Assembly: GCA_002419365.1 (NCBI GenBank)
Contig: DIGA01000033.1
Location: 1-20,725 of the forward strand
DNA length: 20,725 bases
Source of the DNA: Mageeibacillus sp. UBA5734
GTDB taxonomy: Bacteria; Bacillota; Clostridia; Saccharofermentanales; UBA5734
Reading direction: 5' to 3'
Made by a program: the position numbers and the translations under genes. Within the stretch, counting starts at the first letter, position 1, and each line of letters starts with the position of its first letter. The notes below the pieces were generated by a model. The model was given only the letters and a program-made list of their open reading frames with translations. It ran no database searches and had not been told where the DNA came from. Positions 5,937 through 13,694 of the stretch are shown one piece after another.

Positions 5937-7766
5937 ATGAGCTATGATGTCATTGTCATTGGTGGTGGATTATCTGGTTTGACGGCAGCCAGTCTTCTGG
6001 CCAAGCGGCAACTTTCCGTCGCTGTGGTCGAGAAGAGCTACAACCCGGGTGGTTCGTGCGGCATTTTCAAGCGTGGCCATGTGACCTTCGACATCGGTGC
6101 GGCCATGTTGTATGGGTTTGGTGAGAAAGGCTTCAACGCCCATCGCTTTGTCTTCAATGCCCTCGAGGAGCCGATCGAAGTGATCCGCCACGACCTGCTG
6201 TACTGTGTCAATTTCAAAGGCCGGCGGATCCGTTTTTTTGCCGACATCGATCGATTCGCCGACGAGCTGTCCGATGTATTCCCGGCTGAGCGGGATGCCA
6301 TCCACCGTTTTTATCGTGACCTGCATCAACTCTACCAGCATGTGATGGTGGAGACACCCAGCTATGTCACGGCCGACGAAACCGACCGCAAAACGGCGCT
6401 GAAAAGTCTCCTCCGGCATCCGGTCTCCTATGCCCGGTTCCTCGGCTACTTGAACAGGAGTGCCCGCAGCCTGCTAACCCGCTATTTCAAGGATCCGGAG
6501 CTGTTCAAATTTTTCGACAAGCTGACATCGACGTATTGCTATGCCACGCTCGAAGAGGCTCCTGCGGTTCTGGCAGCGGTGATGTTTGTCGACAACCACA
6601 TCGGCGGCAGCTATTACCCCGCCGGTTCGACCCTCTTCTTGCCTGGCAAACTGGAAAAAGTGATCGAAGAGAACGGCGGCGAGATGGTCCTCGAAGCAGA
6701 GGTCGTGGCGATTGATTTTTCCAATGGCAGGCCCAGCGGCGTGACGCTGGCTGACGGACGGACATTGACGGCAGACCAGATCATTTATTCGGGCACAGTC
6801 TGGAACTTGTATGGCAAGCTGATCGATCCAGCCCTGAGCACGGACGAGCAGCGTCAATGGGCGGCGGGCCAGGTACCCACCTACCCGAGCGTGGTGCTGT
6901 ACGCCGTCATCGACCGCTCTGTCATTCCCGAGGACACGGCCCCGATCGAGATGCTCGTAGGAAATCCCGACCAGCTCGACGAAAGCGAGATCACGGCTTA
7001 TCTGCTGAGCATCGACGACCGGACCCTCTGTGACGAAAATGAGCATACCGTGCTGGCCATCGGTCCGAGTTTTGAAGACTGGGACCAGGCCGATCCCCTC
7101 GCTTACCAGCAAAAAAAGCAAAAAGAGCAGGAGCGGCTGATCGGGGTCCTGGAGCAGCGCTTCCCGGGGTTTTCACGGGCTGTGCGCTCAGCCGAAGTCG
7201 CCACCCCACGCACCATCGAACGGTACACACTGAAAAACGGCGGTGCGGTCGCCGGACCCAAGCAGATGCTCGGGCAACATCTGTTCCACCGCCAACACAC
7301 GCGCACCAGCTGGGACAACCTGTATTGCTGTGGCGAATCGACCGTCATGGGCACCGGAACACCGACGGTCACGACGTCCGGGATCTCAGCCGCCAACGCC
7401 GTACTGAAACAGCGTGGTCTGGAGCCCTTCGTCTACCAAAAAGATCAGGAAAATTTTGTCAGGATCGTGGAAAAGCCGTTTCTGGCCGAGCAGCTTCATG
7501 CCGGTGTGGCTGAACCCGAGCGCACGGTCATGCGCCAGGCCCTGGGCTGCCGCCTGTGCGAACATCCATCCTGCACCGCCGGCGAGACCACCGACATCCG
7601 CGGCATCCTGCGACGGGTGGCAGTCGGCAATTTCACAGGGGCCCGCAAGCTCTGGCAAAAAGCCCCCGCTGGGCCAGAAATGCTCGAGCTATTCGAGTCG
7701 CGCTGCATCCGGGCCCAGGGCGTCGAAGGGCCGGTCCCAATCCGTGAAATCATCCGCTATCTGTAG
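5937..7766 (+). CDS. CrtI-like FAD-dependent oxidoreductase with C-terminal GltD-type Fe-S-like domain
   Basis: A 609-residue flavoprotein. The N-terminal Rossmann motif DVIVIGGGLSGLTAAS (residues 4-19), followed by an EKSYNPGGSCG segment, marks the phytoene desaturase/COG1233 superfamily, as does the late FAD motif CCGESTVMGTGTPTVTTSG (near 464-482). After about residue 530 there is an extra domain: C538-x2-C541-x4-C546, then TDIRGILRRVAVGNF and finally SRCIRAQGVEGPVPI with C590. This order matches the Fer4_20 domain normally found at the N-terminus of GltD-like enzymes, but the fourth ligand of the first motif is replaced (E550) and the domain is shortened. The start is ATG 5937, with AGGAGGG at 5924-5930. 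Carotenoid genes are absent, so the substrate is unknown; an electron-transfer or polyprenoid/retinoid-like saturation reaction is possible. Confidence 0.85.
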   Translation: MSYDVIVIGGGLSGLTAASLLAKRQLSVAVVEKSYNPGGSCGIFKRGHVTFDIGAAMLYGFGEKGFNAHRFVFNALEEPIEVIRHDLLYCVNFKGRRIRFFADIDRFADELSDVFPAERDAIHRFYRDLHQLYQHVMVETPSYVTADETDRKTALKSLLRHPVSYARFLGYLNRSARSLLTRYFKDPELFKFFDKLTSTYCYATLEEAPAVLAAVMFVDNHIGGSYYPAGSTLFLPGKLEKVIEENGGEMVLEAEVVAIDFSNGRPSGVTLADGRTLTADQIIYSGTVWNLYGKLIDPALSTDEQRQWAAGQVPTYPSVVLYAVIDRSVIPEDTAPIEMLVGNPDQLDESEITAYLLSIDDRTLCDENEHTVLAIGPSFEDWDQADPLAYQQKKQKEQERLIGVLEQRFPGFSRAVRSAEVATPRTIERYTLKNGGAVAGPKQMLGQHLFHRQHTRTSWDNLYCCGESTVMGTGTPTVTTSGISAANAVLKQRGLEPFVYQKDQENFVRIVEKPFLAEQLHAGVAEPERTVMRQALGCRLCEHPSCTAGETTDIRGILRRVAVGNFTGARKLWQKAPAGPEMLELFESRCIRAQGVEGPVPIREIIRYL

Positions 7767-7811
7767 TTTCTGTCTGAAGATGAAGTTGAACGAGCCTTCG
7801 CGAGGAGACAT

Positions 7812-8469
7812 TCAGACTCGCCGGACAGGCCGACCTTCGATGTAGCCACGATACCCCTGTGGTTCCAGCTGGAAACGGGGTGCCTCATCATCGGCCCAGG
7901 CAAATCCATACAAGCCCGGATCATAGGTGGCCATGATGTCCCAAAGCGAGCCAATGGCCGCTTCATAATCTTCATCCTTGAAGGGCGGGCCTTGGAAAAC
8001 CATCACCAGGCACGGTTGCAGTTCAATGCGGTCATACCCCTCCGGTATGGGTCCGCTGTAATCAACAGGCACTTCGACCCCCTGGACATACTCGGACGTA
8101 CTTGGGTGCTGCAGAGAAGCAGGCAGCCAGAATCCAGCCGGCTCATACAGTGCGTCCTTGATTTCTGTCAGCTCGGACCAGACATCACAGCCGACTTCTT
8201 CGCAATAGGTGTAATAATCCTTAGCCTGGAACCCACGCTTCAAGATCATATGGCGCTCAGGCCGTTCAATGACTTGGATAAAAACAGTTCCTGGAAATGT
8301 AGTCAAATGGCGTCTTACCTGTCACTTGTTTGAACAAGCGGGAGGCATGATACGGAGAATAGCCACAGCTCTTGGCCAGATCCAGCAAAGAGATGGGTTG
8401 TTGTAGATGCGCATCAATATAAGCCTGCATGATGGCAACGGCCTTTTCCTGTGTCGAATCAGACATCAT
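7812..8469 (-). pseudogene. AraC-type regulator with GyrI-like effector domain, internally deleted
   Basis: From ATG 8469 (ribosome binding site AAGGAGGT, 8482-8475) the frame encodes a typical first AraC helix-turn-helix (ISLLDLAKSCGYSPYHASRL, then TGKTPFDYI). It then runs out of frame and stops at 8266. From about 8295 to 7812, in another frame, there is an almost complete GyrI/SOUL-like effector-binding domain (VFIQVIERPERHMILKRG to GYRGYIEGRPVRRV). Intact relatives have a second helix-turn-helix and a linker of roughly 70-80 residues between these parts. Here both are lost and the halves are out of frame, so a deletion near 8290-8300 has broken the gene. The two parts could in principle still be made as separate short proteins. 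It is convergent with the FAD oxidoreductase gene. Confidence 0.78.
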
Positions 8470-8487
8470 GCACCACCTCCTTGCCCT

Positions 8488-8505
8488 ATGCTATCAGAAT
8501 AGCAT
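8488..8505. promoter_or_regulatory. Inverted repeat ATGCTAT-CAGA-ATAGCAT
   Basis: A perfect 7-base inverted repeat with a 4-base centre, 18 bases upstream of the broken AraC gene. Its place just before the ribosome binding site suggests an operator for autoregulation or a small leader hairpin. Confidence 0.4.
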
Positions 8506-8637
8506 CCTGCGGGTGTTGACGCTTGACCTGCATTGCTGCCATCGCACCATTGCCATGTAGCACATGAAAAAGCCCCGGCGAAACTGGCAGCGAAGACGTT
8601 TCGAAAACACATCAACAACCGCGTGCGCTGGGGGGCA

Positions 8638-8682
8638 TTTCAATGATCAGGGAATTTTCCGCATGAGTGACCTGGCGCCACA
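8638..8682. repeat. 45-bp direct repeat, copy A (3' end of jetD)
   Basis: This segment matches 17969-18013 at 41 of 45 positions, including 24 identical bases at the start (TTTCAATGATCAGGGAATTT onward). It encodes the last residues of JetD, VAPGHSCGKFPDH and the stop. Just outside it, GGGGC before the repeat and AAAAGCCCCGGC at 8570-8579 resemble the arms of the terminator beside copy B, but here about 50 bases separate them. Confidence 0.85.
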
Positions 8683-9884
8683 GCTTCCTGTTCGAGTTTA
8701 ATATTGTGTTCGAGCATATAGCGGATCTCAGCATGAAATTCCGTCTCGAGTAGCGCTTCCAGTCTTTTCCGGTCGTTGTCGGTCAAAGGCTGGGCGTAGG
8801 CGGCGTATTTCTGCAGCGTTGGCAGGTCCATCTTCCAGGGGCGAAAGTCAATGCCGGTCTGGCGGCGCAGATGCTGGAGGATCTGGAAGCCGCCGGCATC
8901 GATGTCGCCGAAATGGTAGTAGGTGGCCTGGGGATTCTGGGCCTGGACTTTTACGATAAAATCGCGACGGACTTGGTTGTGGAAGCCGCCGAGGTAGATC
9001 AGGAGGCGGCCTGCACCAGTGACCAGATGGAAACTGGTCAGGTTTTCCACCGTCATGACCTCGCCCCCCGTCGCTATGATCGACTCAATGTCCGGCAGCA
9101 CAGCGGCTGAGAGGGCAATGTCACCGGAGAGAACTGATAAATCGATCCGCTGGCCCCTTAAAACCAGCACACCTGCGCCTTTGAAATGGACATAGGTGGG
9201 ATTTTTTACCAGGTTGAGGCTGGTCAGGACCTGGTCTTTTTCCGGAAAATCGCCATATTCAAGGAGCAAATTGACAACTTTGCTGCTGATCCGGTCGAAC
9301 GCTTTGGAATCTTTGAAAATCCGGACTGAAAAATCGCGGGTGAACATCTCTGTCCGGACCTGATGCAAAGCAGCTACTGCGATCAGGATCTGCTCAAACT
9401 CGGCCAGATCGTTGCTGAAATACGCGACGGATTTGTTGACCGCGATCCGTTCGAGTTGACTGAGGCAAAAACGGTCCAGCACGTCGTTTTGCCCCTGGTA
9501 CCGCGTCAATAATTCTGCCAGGGCCGACTGGATGTCCTTTTTGGGCGTCCGGTCCAGATAGCGATAGGCCAAGGCCAGGGTATCGAGATTGAGCTGGATC
9601 GACTGGCAGATCCTGGCCCGGTCCCTTTTGACAATGATCAAGTCCTGCCGTTCCAGCGTGATGATCGCCTCGTTGACAGCAGTAAAGGTATCATAATCGG
9701 CGTGATCCAGGTATTGCGGAAACAACCGGGACACGGAAACCTGGACCTTGCGCTCGACTTTGTGCTGGCCGGAAAAGCGCCGGCTCGATTCGTACTGGTC
9801 GAGAAGGGTCTCGAGAATCAGCCGGTCAGCAGACGTGTCACGGTCAGCAAGCTTGGCTTTTTCAAGCGCATTAACGCCAGTCAT
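8640..9884 (-). CDS. jetD: Wadjet defence nuclease JetD (TOPRIM-like)
   Basis: A 414-residue protein matching the JetD subunit of Wadjet plasmid-defence systems (DUF3322/DUF2220 type), whose C-terminal TOPRIM-like domain cuts DNA. The nuclease signature is visible: E280 in MTVENLTSF and D327/D329 in YHFGDIDAGGFQIL. The N-terminal half is helical with winged-helix character. Its ATG overlaps the jetC stop in an ATGA arrangement (9884-9881), so translation is coupled. The family sequence probably ends near LEQEAV; the last 12 or so residues are encoded by the 45-bp direct repeat and look like an acquired tail. It acts with the JetABC SMC complex on small circular DNA. Confidence 0.93.
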   Translation of the reverse strand: MTGVNALEKAKLADRDTSADRLILETLLDQYESSRRFSGQHKVERKVQVSVSRLFPQYLDHADYDTFTAVNEAIITLERQDLIIVKRDRARICQSIQLNLDTLALAYRYLDRTPKKDIQSALAELLTRYQGQNDVLDRFCLSQLERIAVNKSVAYFSNDLAEFEQILIAVAALHQVRTEMFTRDFSVRIFKDSKAFDRISSKVVNLLLEYGDFPEKDQVLTSLNLVKNPTYVHFKGAGVLVLRGQRIDLSVLSGDIALSAAVLPDIESIIATGGEVMTVENLTSFHLVTGAGRLLIYLGGFHNQVRRDFIVKVQAQNPQATYYHFGDIDAGGFQILQHLRRQTGIDFRPWKMDLPTLQKYAAYAQPLTDNDRKRLEALLETEFHAEIRYMLEHNIKLEQEAVAPGHSCGKFPDH

Positions 9885-12800
9885 AGATCGTATTCCTCGA
9901 TGATGCTGGTCTGCCCTTCGCGCATCGCCATCAAGATTGTGTCCACTTTTTCGCCGATCACCTCGATCTTGGCAGGCGGGGTGGCCAGGATGATCTGGAA
10001 TTCGTGGCGATTGAGGAAATCCATCATGGCGCTGATCCGGTTGTCGTCCATTTTGTCGAAGGCTTCGTCGAACAGGATGATCCGGATGGTGTCGCCGGAT
10101 TTGTAGAGCTGGGCAAACGAGGCAGCGATGGCAACGTAATAGGGCGTCTGTGTCTCGCCGCCGCTTTTCTCACCGTAGATGCGGGAAAAGCGCTGGACCG
10201 TGCCGTCTTGTTTTTCGACCAGGATGTCGTAATCGAGGTAGCTGCGGTAGTCCGTGTATTCCTTGAGGACCGCCTCGCCCTGGTCATCATAGGCTGTCAA
10301 CTTGGCAAACAAGTCCTCCATCTCCTCGCGGTATTCGGCTTCGAACGACTGCGACCAGAGGTTGAACCCTGCCTCATTGTTTCGCGACGTAATCATCCGG
10401 TAGATGCTTTCCTTCTGCTTGTTATACGTCAACTTGAAGGTGTAGCTGTCCTCACCGTAATAGATGCCTTTGAGGGCCTTGTTGAGGTTCTTGAACTCCA
10501 GTTCGGCGTTTTCGATGTTTTCCTTGAGTCGTGCCAGGAACGATTCCCTGAACTCCAGTTGGCAGTTTTCCTTGGCCTTTTGCAAATCTGACTCGTATTT
10601 GATCAGGTCGGCTGAGACCAGCTTATGATGTTCTTCAACGTAATCTGGTATTTGTTCCACACCATCGCCGAGGTCAGCATCATAGGCGCTGCAGTAATTG
10701 ACCTGGAGCTTGATCAGCTCCGTGGTCAGCGCTTGCTTGCGGGTGTAAAGGCCGGTCAGGTTGCGCGAGAAATTCTGCTGGATCACCTCCGGCGTTTTTT
10801 GCCGGATCTGCTCGGCATATTTGGCCAGCCCCTGCTCTGCGATGGCCAGGTCCTGGTCGCACAGGATCACAAAAGCCTGTTCGAGATCAGCGATCTTTGC
10901 TCCGCGCAGGTCGAACTGGCGCTGCTCGGTGGCGAGCGTCTGCTCCAGCATGCCGATCGACCGGCCCGCCTGGTCCATGTCTTTCTGCAAGCGGCCAACG
11001 AGGTGGCTGCAAGATTCGAACTGTTCCTGGAGTTGGATCAGGCTGGGATCGCTGGATGCCTTTTTCAACTCCAATGCTTCGGCCTGCAGGCGTGCTTTCA
11101 GGTTTTGCAGCCGCTGTTGCGCAGACAGGTGCTCTTCGATCTGGTCGAGCTTGCAGGCAGCCAGAGCCCGGACCAGGTTGTGCAGGCGCGCCGAATTTTG
11201 CTGGGCTGCCTGGATATCGGATTCCAGCTGGACGAGGGCTGCCTGGCGGTCTGCCAGCTGGATTTCGTAGGCACGAGCACCGATGTAGGGCGTCCGGTAT
11301 ACGACGTCGTCAATTTTCCGGACGGCATAGTTCTGGTACAGCATGCAGTCCGCAGTGATGGCAACTTTGTATTCCCTGAGCTGGTCGACGGATGGACAGC
11401 GGACAACGCGGTCAAGCAGGAACCGAGTGTACGCCAGGGCCCAGCGATTGTCACTGGTGACCACATAGGCCAGGGAGTCGGATCGCGGCTCGATGGGGTC
11501 GCGGAACTGCTCGCGACTGGTGTTGACCAGACCCACGGTGTGGACGTCCTTTTTAATCCGGTTGTAAACCTCGAGGGCGATCGGGTAATGTTGCGGTTCG
11601 ACGATGATGTAGAAACGCTGGGTATTGAGATACCCTTCAACTGCGTTGTGCCAGGCCGGATCGGTGACTTCGAGCAGGTCGGACAAAATCCGGGCATCGC
11701 TGTGGATCCGGCGGTTGAGAAATTCCTGCTCGATCGCGGCCTTGAGCTTGATCGTATTGACCGGATAAGTCAGTTTGCGGTTTTTGAGATTCTGGATTTC
11801 CTGTTCCAACACGCTTTTCTGATGCTTAAAGGTTCGCAGCAGGTCATCCTGGCGGATCGCGTCAGCCTGGTGAGAACCCAAAAGAGTCGGCACCTCCTGC
11901 TGAAGGCGGAACAGGAGGCTGGACTTCTCTGCCGGACCTGGTGTCGCAGAGCCTAGAGCTGCCAATTCGTCGCGAGTCAGGAGCAAGATCTGGTTCTGGG
12001 CCAGCAAACGGGCTGCGTCGGCGAGTAGCTCGAGCTGGCGCGATAGTTTCTCCTGTGAGCTACTGGCAGCATCGAAATCTTTTTGCAGCAGTTCGATCCG
12101 ATGCCGGGTTTCGCTGATCAATTGCGTGGCCTGACTCTGGCCCAGGGCGACTTGCAGGCCGGTCAGGCGATCCTGCTCCCGTTTCAGATCCGCACCCAGC
12201 TGCTCCCGCTGCTCATGAGCCTGCTGGAACTCGAGATGGATCTGGTAAATCTTTTTCGCCAAGGTTTCCTGATCCATTTTGAGCGCCTCGAGCTCGGCTT
12301 TGTTGATCAGGATGTCACTGACCTGGATCTCGCGCTCCCGCTGGACAATATCCTCGTGCTTGTTCAGGATGGCATCCATGCTGTCGATTTTGCGCTGGGT
12401 CAGGCGCATCAGATCCTCGAGTTCCTTGAGTGTGGCGATGTTGCTGCGCAAGGTTGCGACTTCAATCTGGCGGGCGGACAGGATGTAGCGATTGATGAAA
12501 TCCTTGACATTGTCCATTGGTTTGAAAGCGAGTGATTTGGGGACCATTTCAAAAAAGCGGTCCTCGAGGTTGCCAAGGCGCTGGGAAAAGCGTTCACGCG
12601 CTTCCTTGTGCTGCTGGATCAGGCGGACTTTGGTCTGGCCATTGTAGAACTCATCGCTGGTCGAGGGGCGGTTGCCGGTGAGAAAGGACAGGTCCTCAAG
12701 TCGGCCTTCTTCCCTGAACCAGCGGACGGTGAGCAAGCTCTCCTCATCGGGCGAGTCGATCTTGACCCCGAGGGTGAAGGTACGCCCCGCTTTTTCTTCG

Positions 12801-13090
12801 AAAAACTCCAGTGCGACGTAGGTGATCACACTGCCCTGTCTGACATAGGTGCTGTCTTCGTTACCGGTTTTGCAGCGGACATAGCCCTTGAGGTCGCGGT
12901 TGCTCTTTTCATTGGCCGCGGTGTTGAATTTTCGCGTATTGGTGGTCAGGACGAGCTGGATGGCATCGAGCAGGGTTGACTTGCCCGAGGTGTTTTCGCC
13001 GCTGACCAGAAACGAGCCCTTGACGGCAATCGTCTCATTGACGAAATAATGCCAGTTGACCAGCCTAATCCGAGTCAGTTTCTTCATCAT
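9881..13090 (-). CDS. jetC: Wadjet SMC-like ATPase JetC
   Basis: A 1069-residue SMC/MukB-like ATPase, the motor of the Wadjet complex that extrudes DNA loops and recognises small circles. Walker A is GENTSGKST at residues 31-39. A long coiled coil occupies the middle, with a central globular region near residues 430-620. At the C-terminus the ABC signature SGGE starts at residue 976 and Walker B is IILFDEAFDKMD with D1008 and E1009. The start ATG 13090 (followed by a second ATG) is chosen because GGAGG (13106-13102) precedes it and homology starts at KKLTRIRLVNWHYF; an upstream frame to 13210 adds 40 unrelated residues inside jetB. It overlaps jetB by 26 bases. Confidence 0.95.
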   Translation of the reverse strand: MMKKLTRIRLVNWHYFVNETIAVKGSFLVSGENTSGKSTLLDAIQLVLTTNTRKFNTAANEKSNRDLKGYVRCKTGNEDSTYVRQGSVITYVALEFFEEKAGRTFTLGVKIDSPDEESLLTVRWFREEGRLEDLSFLTGNRPSTSDEFYNGQTKVRLIQQHKEARERFSQRLGNLEDRFFEMVPKSLAFKPMDNVKDFINRYILSARQIEVATLRSNIATLKELEDLMRLTQRKIDSMDAILNKHEDIVQREREIQVSDILINKAELEALKMDQETLAKKIYQIHLEFQQAHEQREQLGADLKREQDRLTGLQVALGQSQATQLISETRHRIELLQKDFDAASSSQEKLSRQLELLADAARLLAQNQILLLTRDELAALGSATPGPAEKSSLLFRLQQEVPTLLGSHQADAIRQDDLLRTFKHQKSVLEQEIQNLKNRKLTYPVNTIKLKAAIEQEFLNRRIHSDARILSDLLEVTDPAWHNAVEGYLNTQRFYIIVEPQHYPIALEVYNRIKKDVHTVGLVNTSREQFRDPIEPRSDSLAYVVTSDNRWALAYTRFLLDRVVRCPSVDQLREYKVAITADCMLYQNYAVRKIDDVVYRTPYIGARAYEIQLADRQAALVQLESDIQAAQQNSARLHNLVRALAACKLDQIEEHLSAQQRLQNLKARLQAEALELKKASSDPSLIQLQEQFESCSHLVGRLQKDMDQAGRSIGMLEQTLATEQRQFDLRGAKIADLEQAFVILCDQDLAIAEQGLAKYAEQIRQKTPEVIQQNFSRNLTGLYTRKQALTTELIKLQVNYCSAYDADLGDGVEQIPDYVEEHHKLVSADLIKYESDLQKAKENCQLEFRESFLARLKENIENAELEFKNLNKALKGIYYGEDSYTFKLTYNKQKESIYRMITSRNNEAGFNLWSQSFEAEYREEMEDLFAKLTAYDDQGEAVLKEYTDYRSYLDYDILVEKQDGTVQRFSRIYGEKSGGETQTPYYVAIAASFAQLYKSGDTIRIILFDEAFDKMDDNRISAMMDFLNRHEFQIILATPPAKIEVIGEKVDTILMAMREGQTSIIEEYDL

Positions 13091-13688
13091 CAGCTGATTC
13101 GCCTCCGGTGGTGTATTGTTCGAGCTTGCTTTCAATCGCTGCATGGACCAAGTTGAGGTTGTCATTGGGCACGGCAAACAGGATCGAGGGGTAGACCAGA
13201 ATCCGGGCATCGGCCAAGGTCACGTCGCGGTCCAGTGGCTGGACCAGATTGTAGCGGCGCAACAGGCGCAGCGTATCACGCAGGGTGGTCTTGTCGAGTT
13301 GCGGCCGGTTTTCCAACTTGAGCAGGCTGAATTTTTGCTGGATCTCGTCGCTCAGGAGGATGACTTCCTCGGTCAGGCTCAGTTGTTTGCGTTTTTCCAC
13401 ATAGAGCAAGCGCAGAATCAGCAGGAGGATGCTCTCGATTTTCTTGAGGCGGAGACGGCCGGTGCCATGGAGATTGGACAGTCCGGCCACTCCATGGGTC
13501 TCGTTAAGCTCGATCCGGTAGCCGAGCAGGTCGAAGTAGCGGCTGAACGCGTCCTTGTGCTGGACGACGAACAGGTAGTCGTTGCGGGTGTCCTCCTTTT
13601 TCTTGAGGACGAAGCAATGGTTGAGTAGCTTGTTCGCCGCCTGGCGAAACTTCTCCTGTTGGGTCGGACTTTCATTGAAAATATCCAT
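13065..13688 (-). CDS. jetB: Wadjet subunit JetB (kite-like, winged helix)
   Basis: A 207-residue protein in the position of JetB, the MukE/kite-like subunit of Wadjet. It is mostly helical with a winged-helix-like segment (LTEEVILLSDEIQQKFSLL, then TTLRDTLRLLRRYNLVQPL). The acidic tail EESADDEETDSD-like end is typical of linkers in such subunits. ATG 13688 lies 6 bases after the jetA stop, with GAGG just upstream. Identification rests on position and general likeness more than on a sharp motif. Confidence 0.85.
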   Translation of the reverse strand: MDIFNESPTQQEKFRQAANKLLNHCFVLKKKEDTRNDYLFVVQHKDAFSRYFDLLGYRIELNETHGVAGLSNLHGTGRLRLKKIESILLLILRLLYVEKRKQLSLTEEVILLSDEIQQKFSLLKLENRPQLDKTTLRDTLRLLRRYNLVQPLDRDVTLADARILVYPSILFAVPNDNLNLVHAAIESKLEQYTTGGESADDEETDSD

Positions 13689-13694
13689 CGAGCC

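Noticed and set aside
7772..7817. Inverted repeat GTCTGAA/TTCAGAC after the FAD oxidoreductase as terminator
   Set aside because: The arms are only 7 bases, the loop is 32 bases long and no T run follows on either strand.
8570..8640. AAAAGCCCCGGC and GGGGC arms as a working terminator of the jet operon
   Set aside because: The arms are about 50 bases apart and match poorly; they look like a disrupted copy of the terminator at 17941 and not a functional hairpin.
10625..11956. A 443-codon open frame on the plus strand
   Set aside because: It is antisense to the coiled-coil part of jetC and shows no family motif or ribosome binding site.
13091..13210. A 40-residue N-terminal extension of JetC
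   Set aside because: It overlaps jetB, resembles nothing, and a ribosome binding site lies directly before the ATG at 13090.
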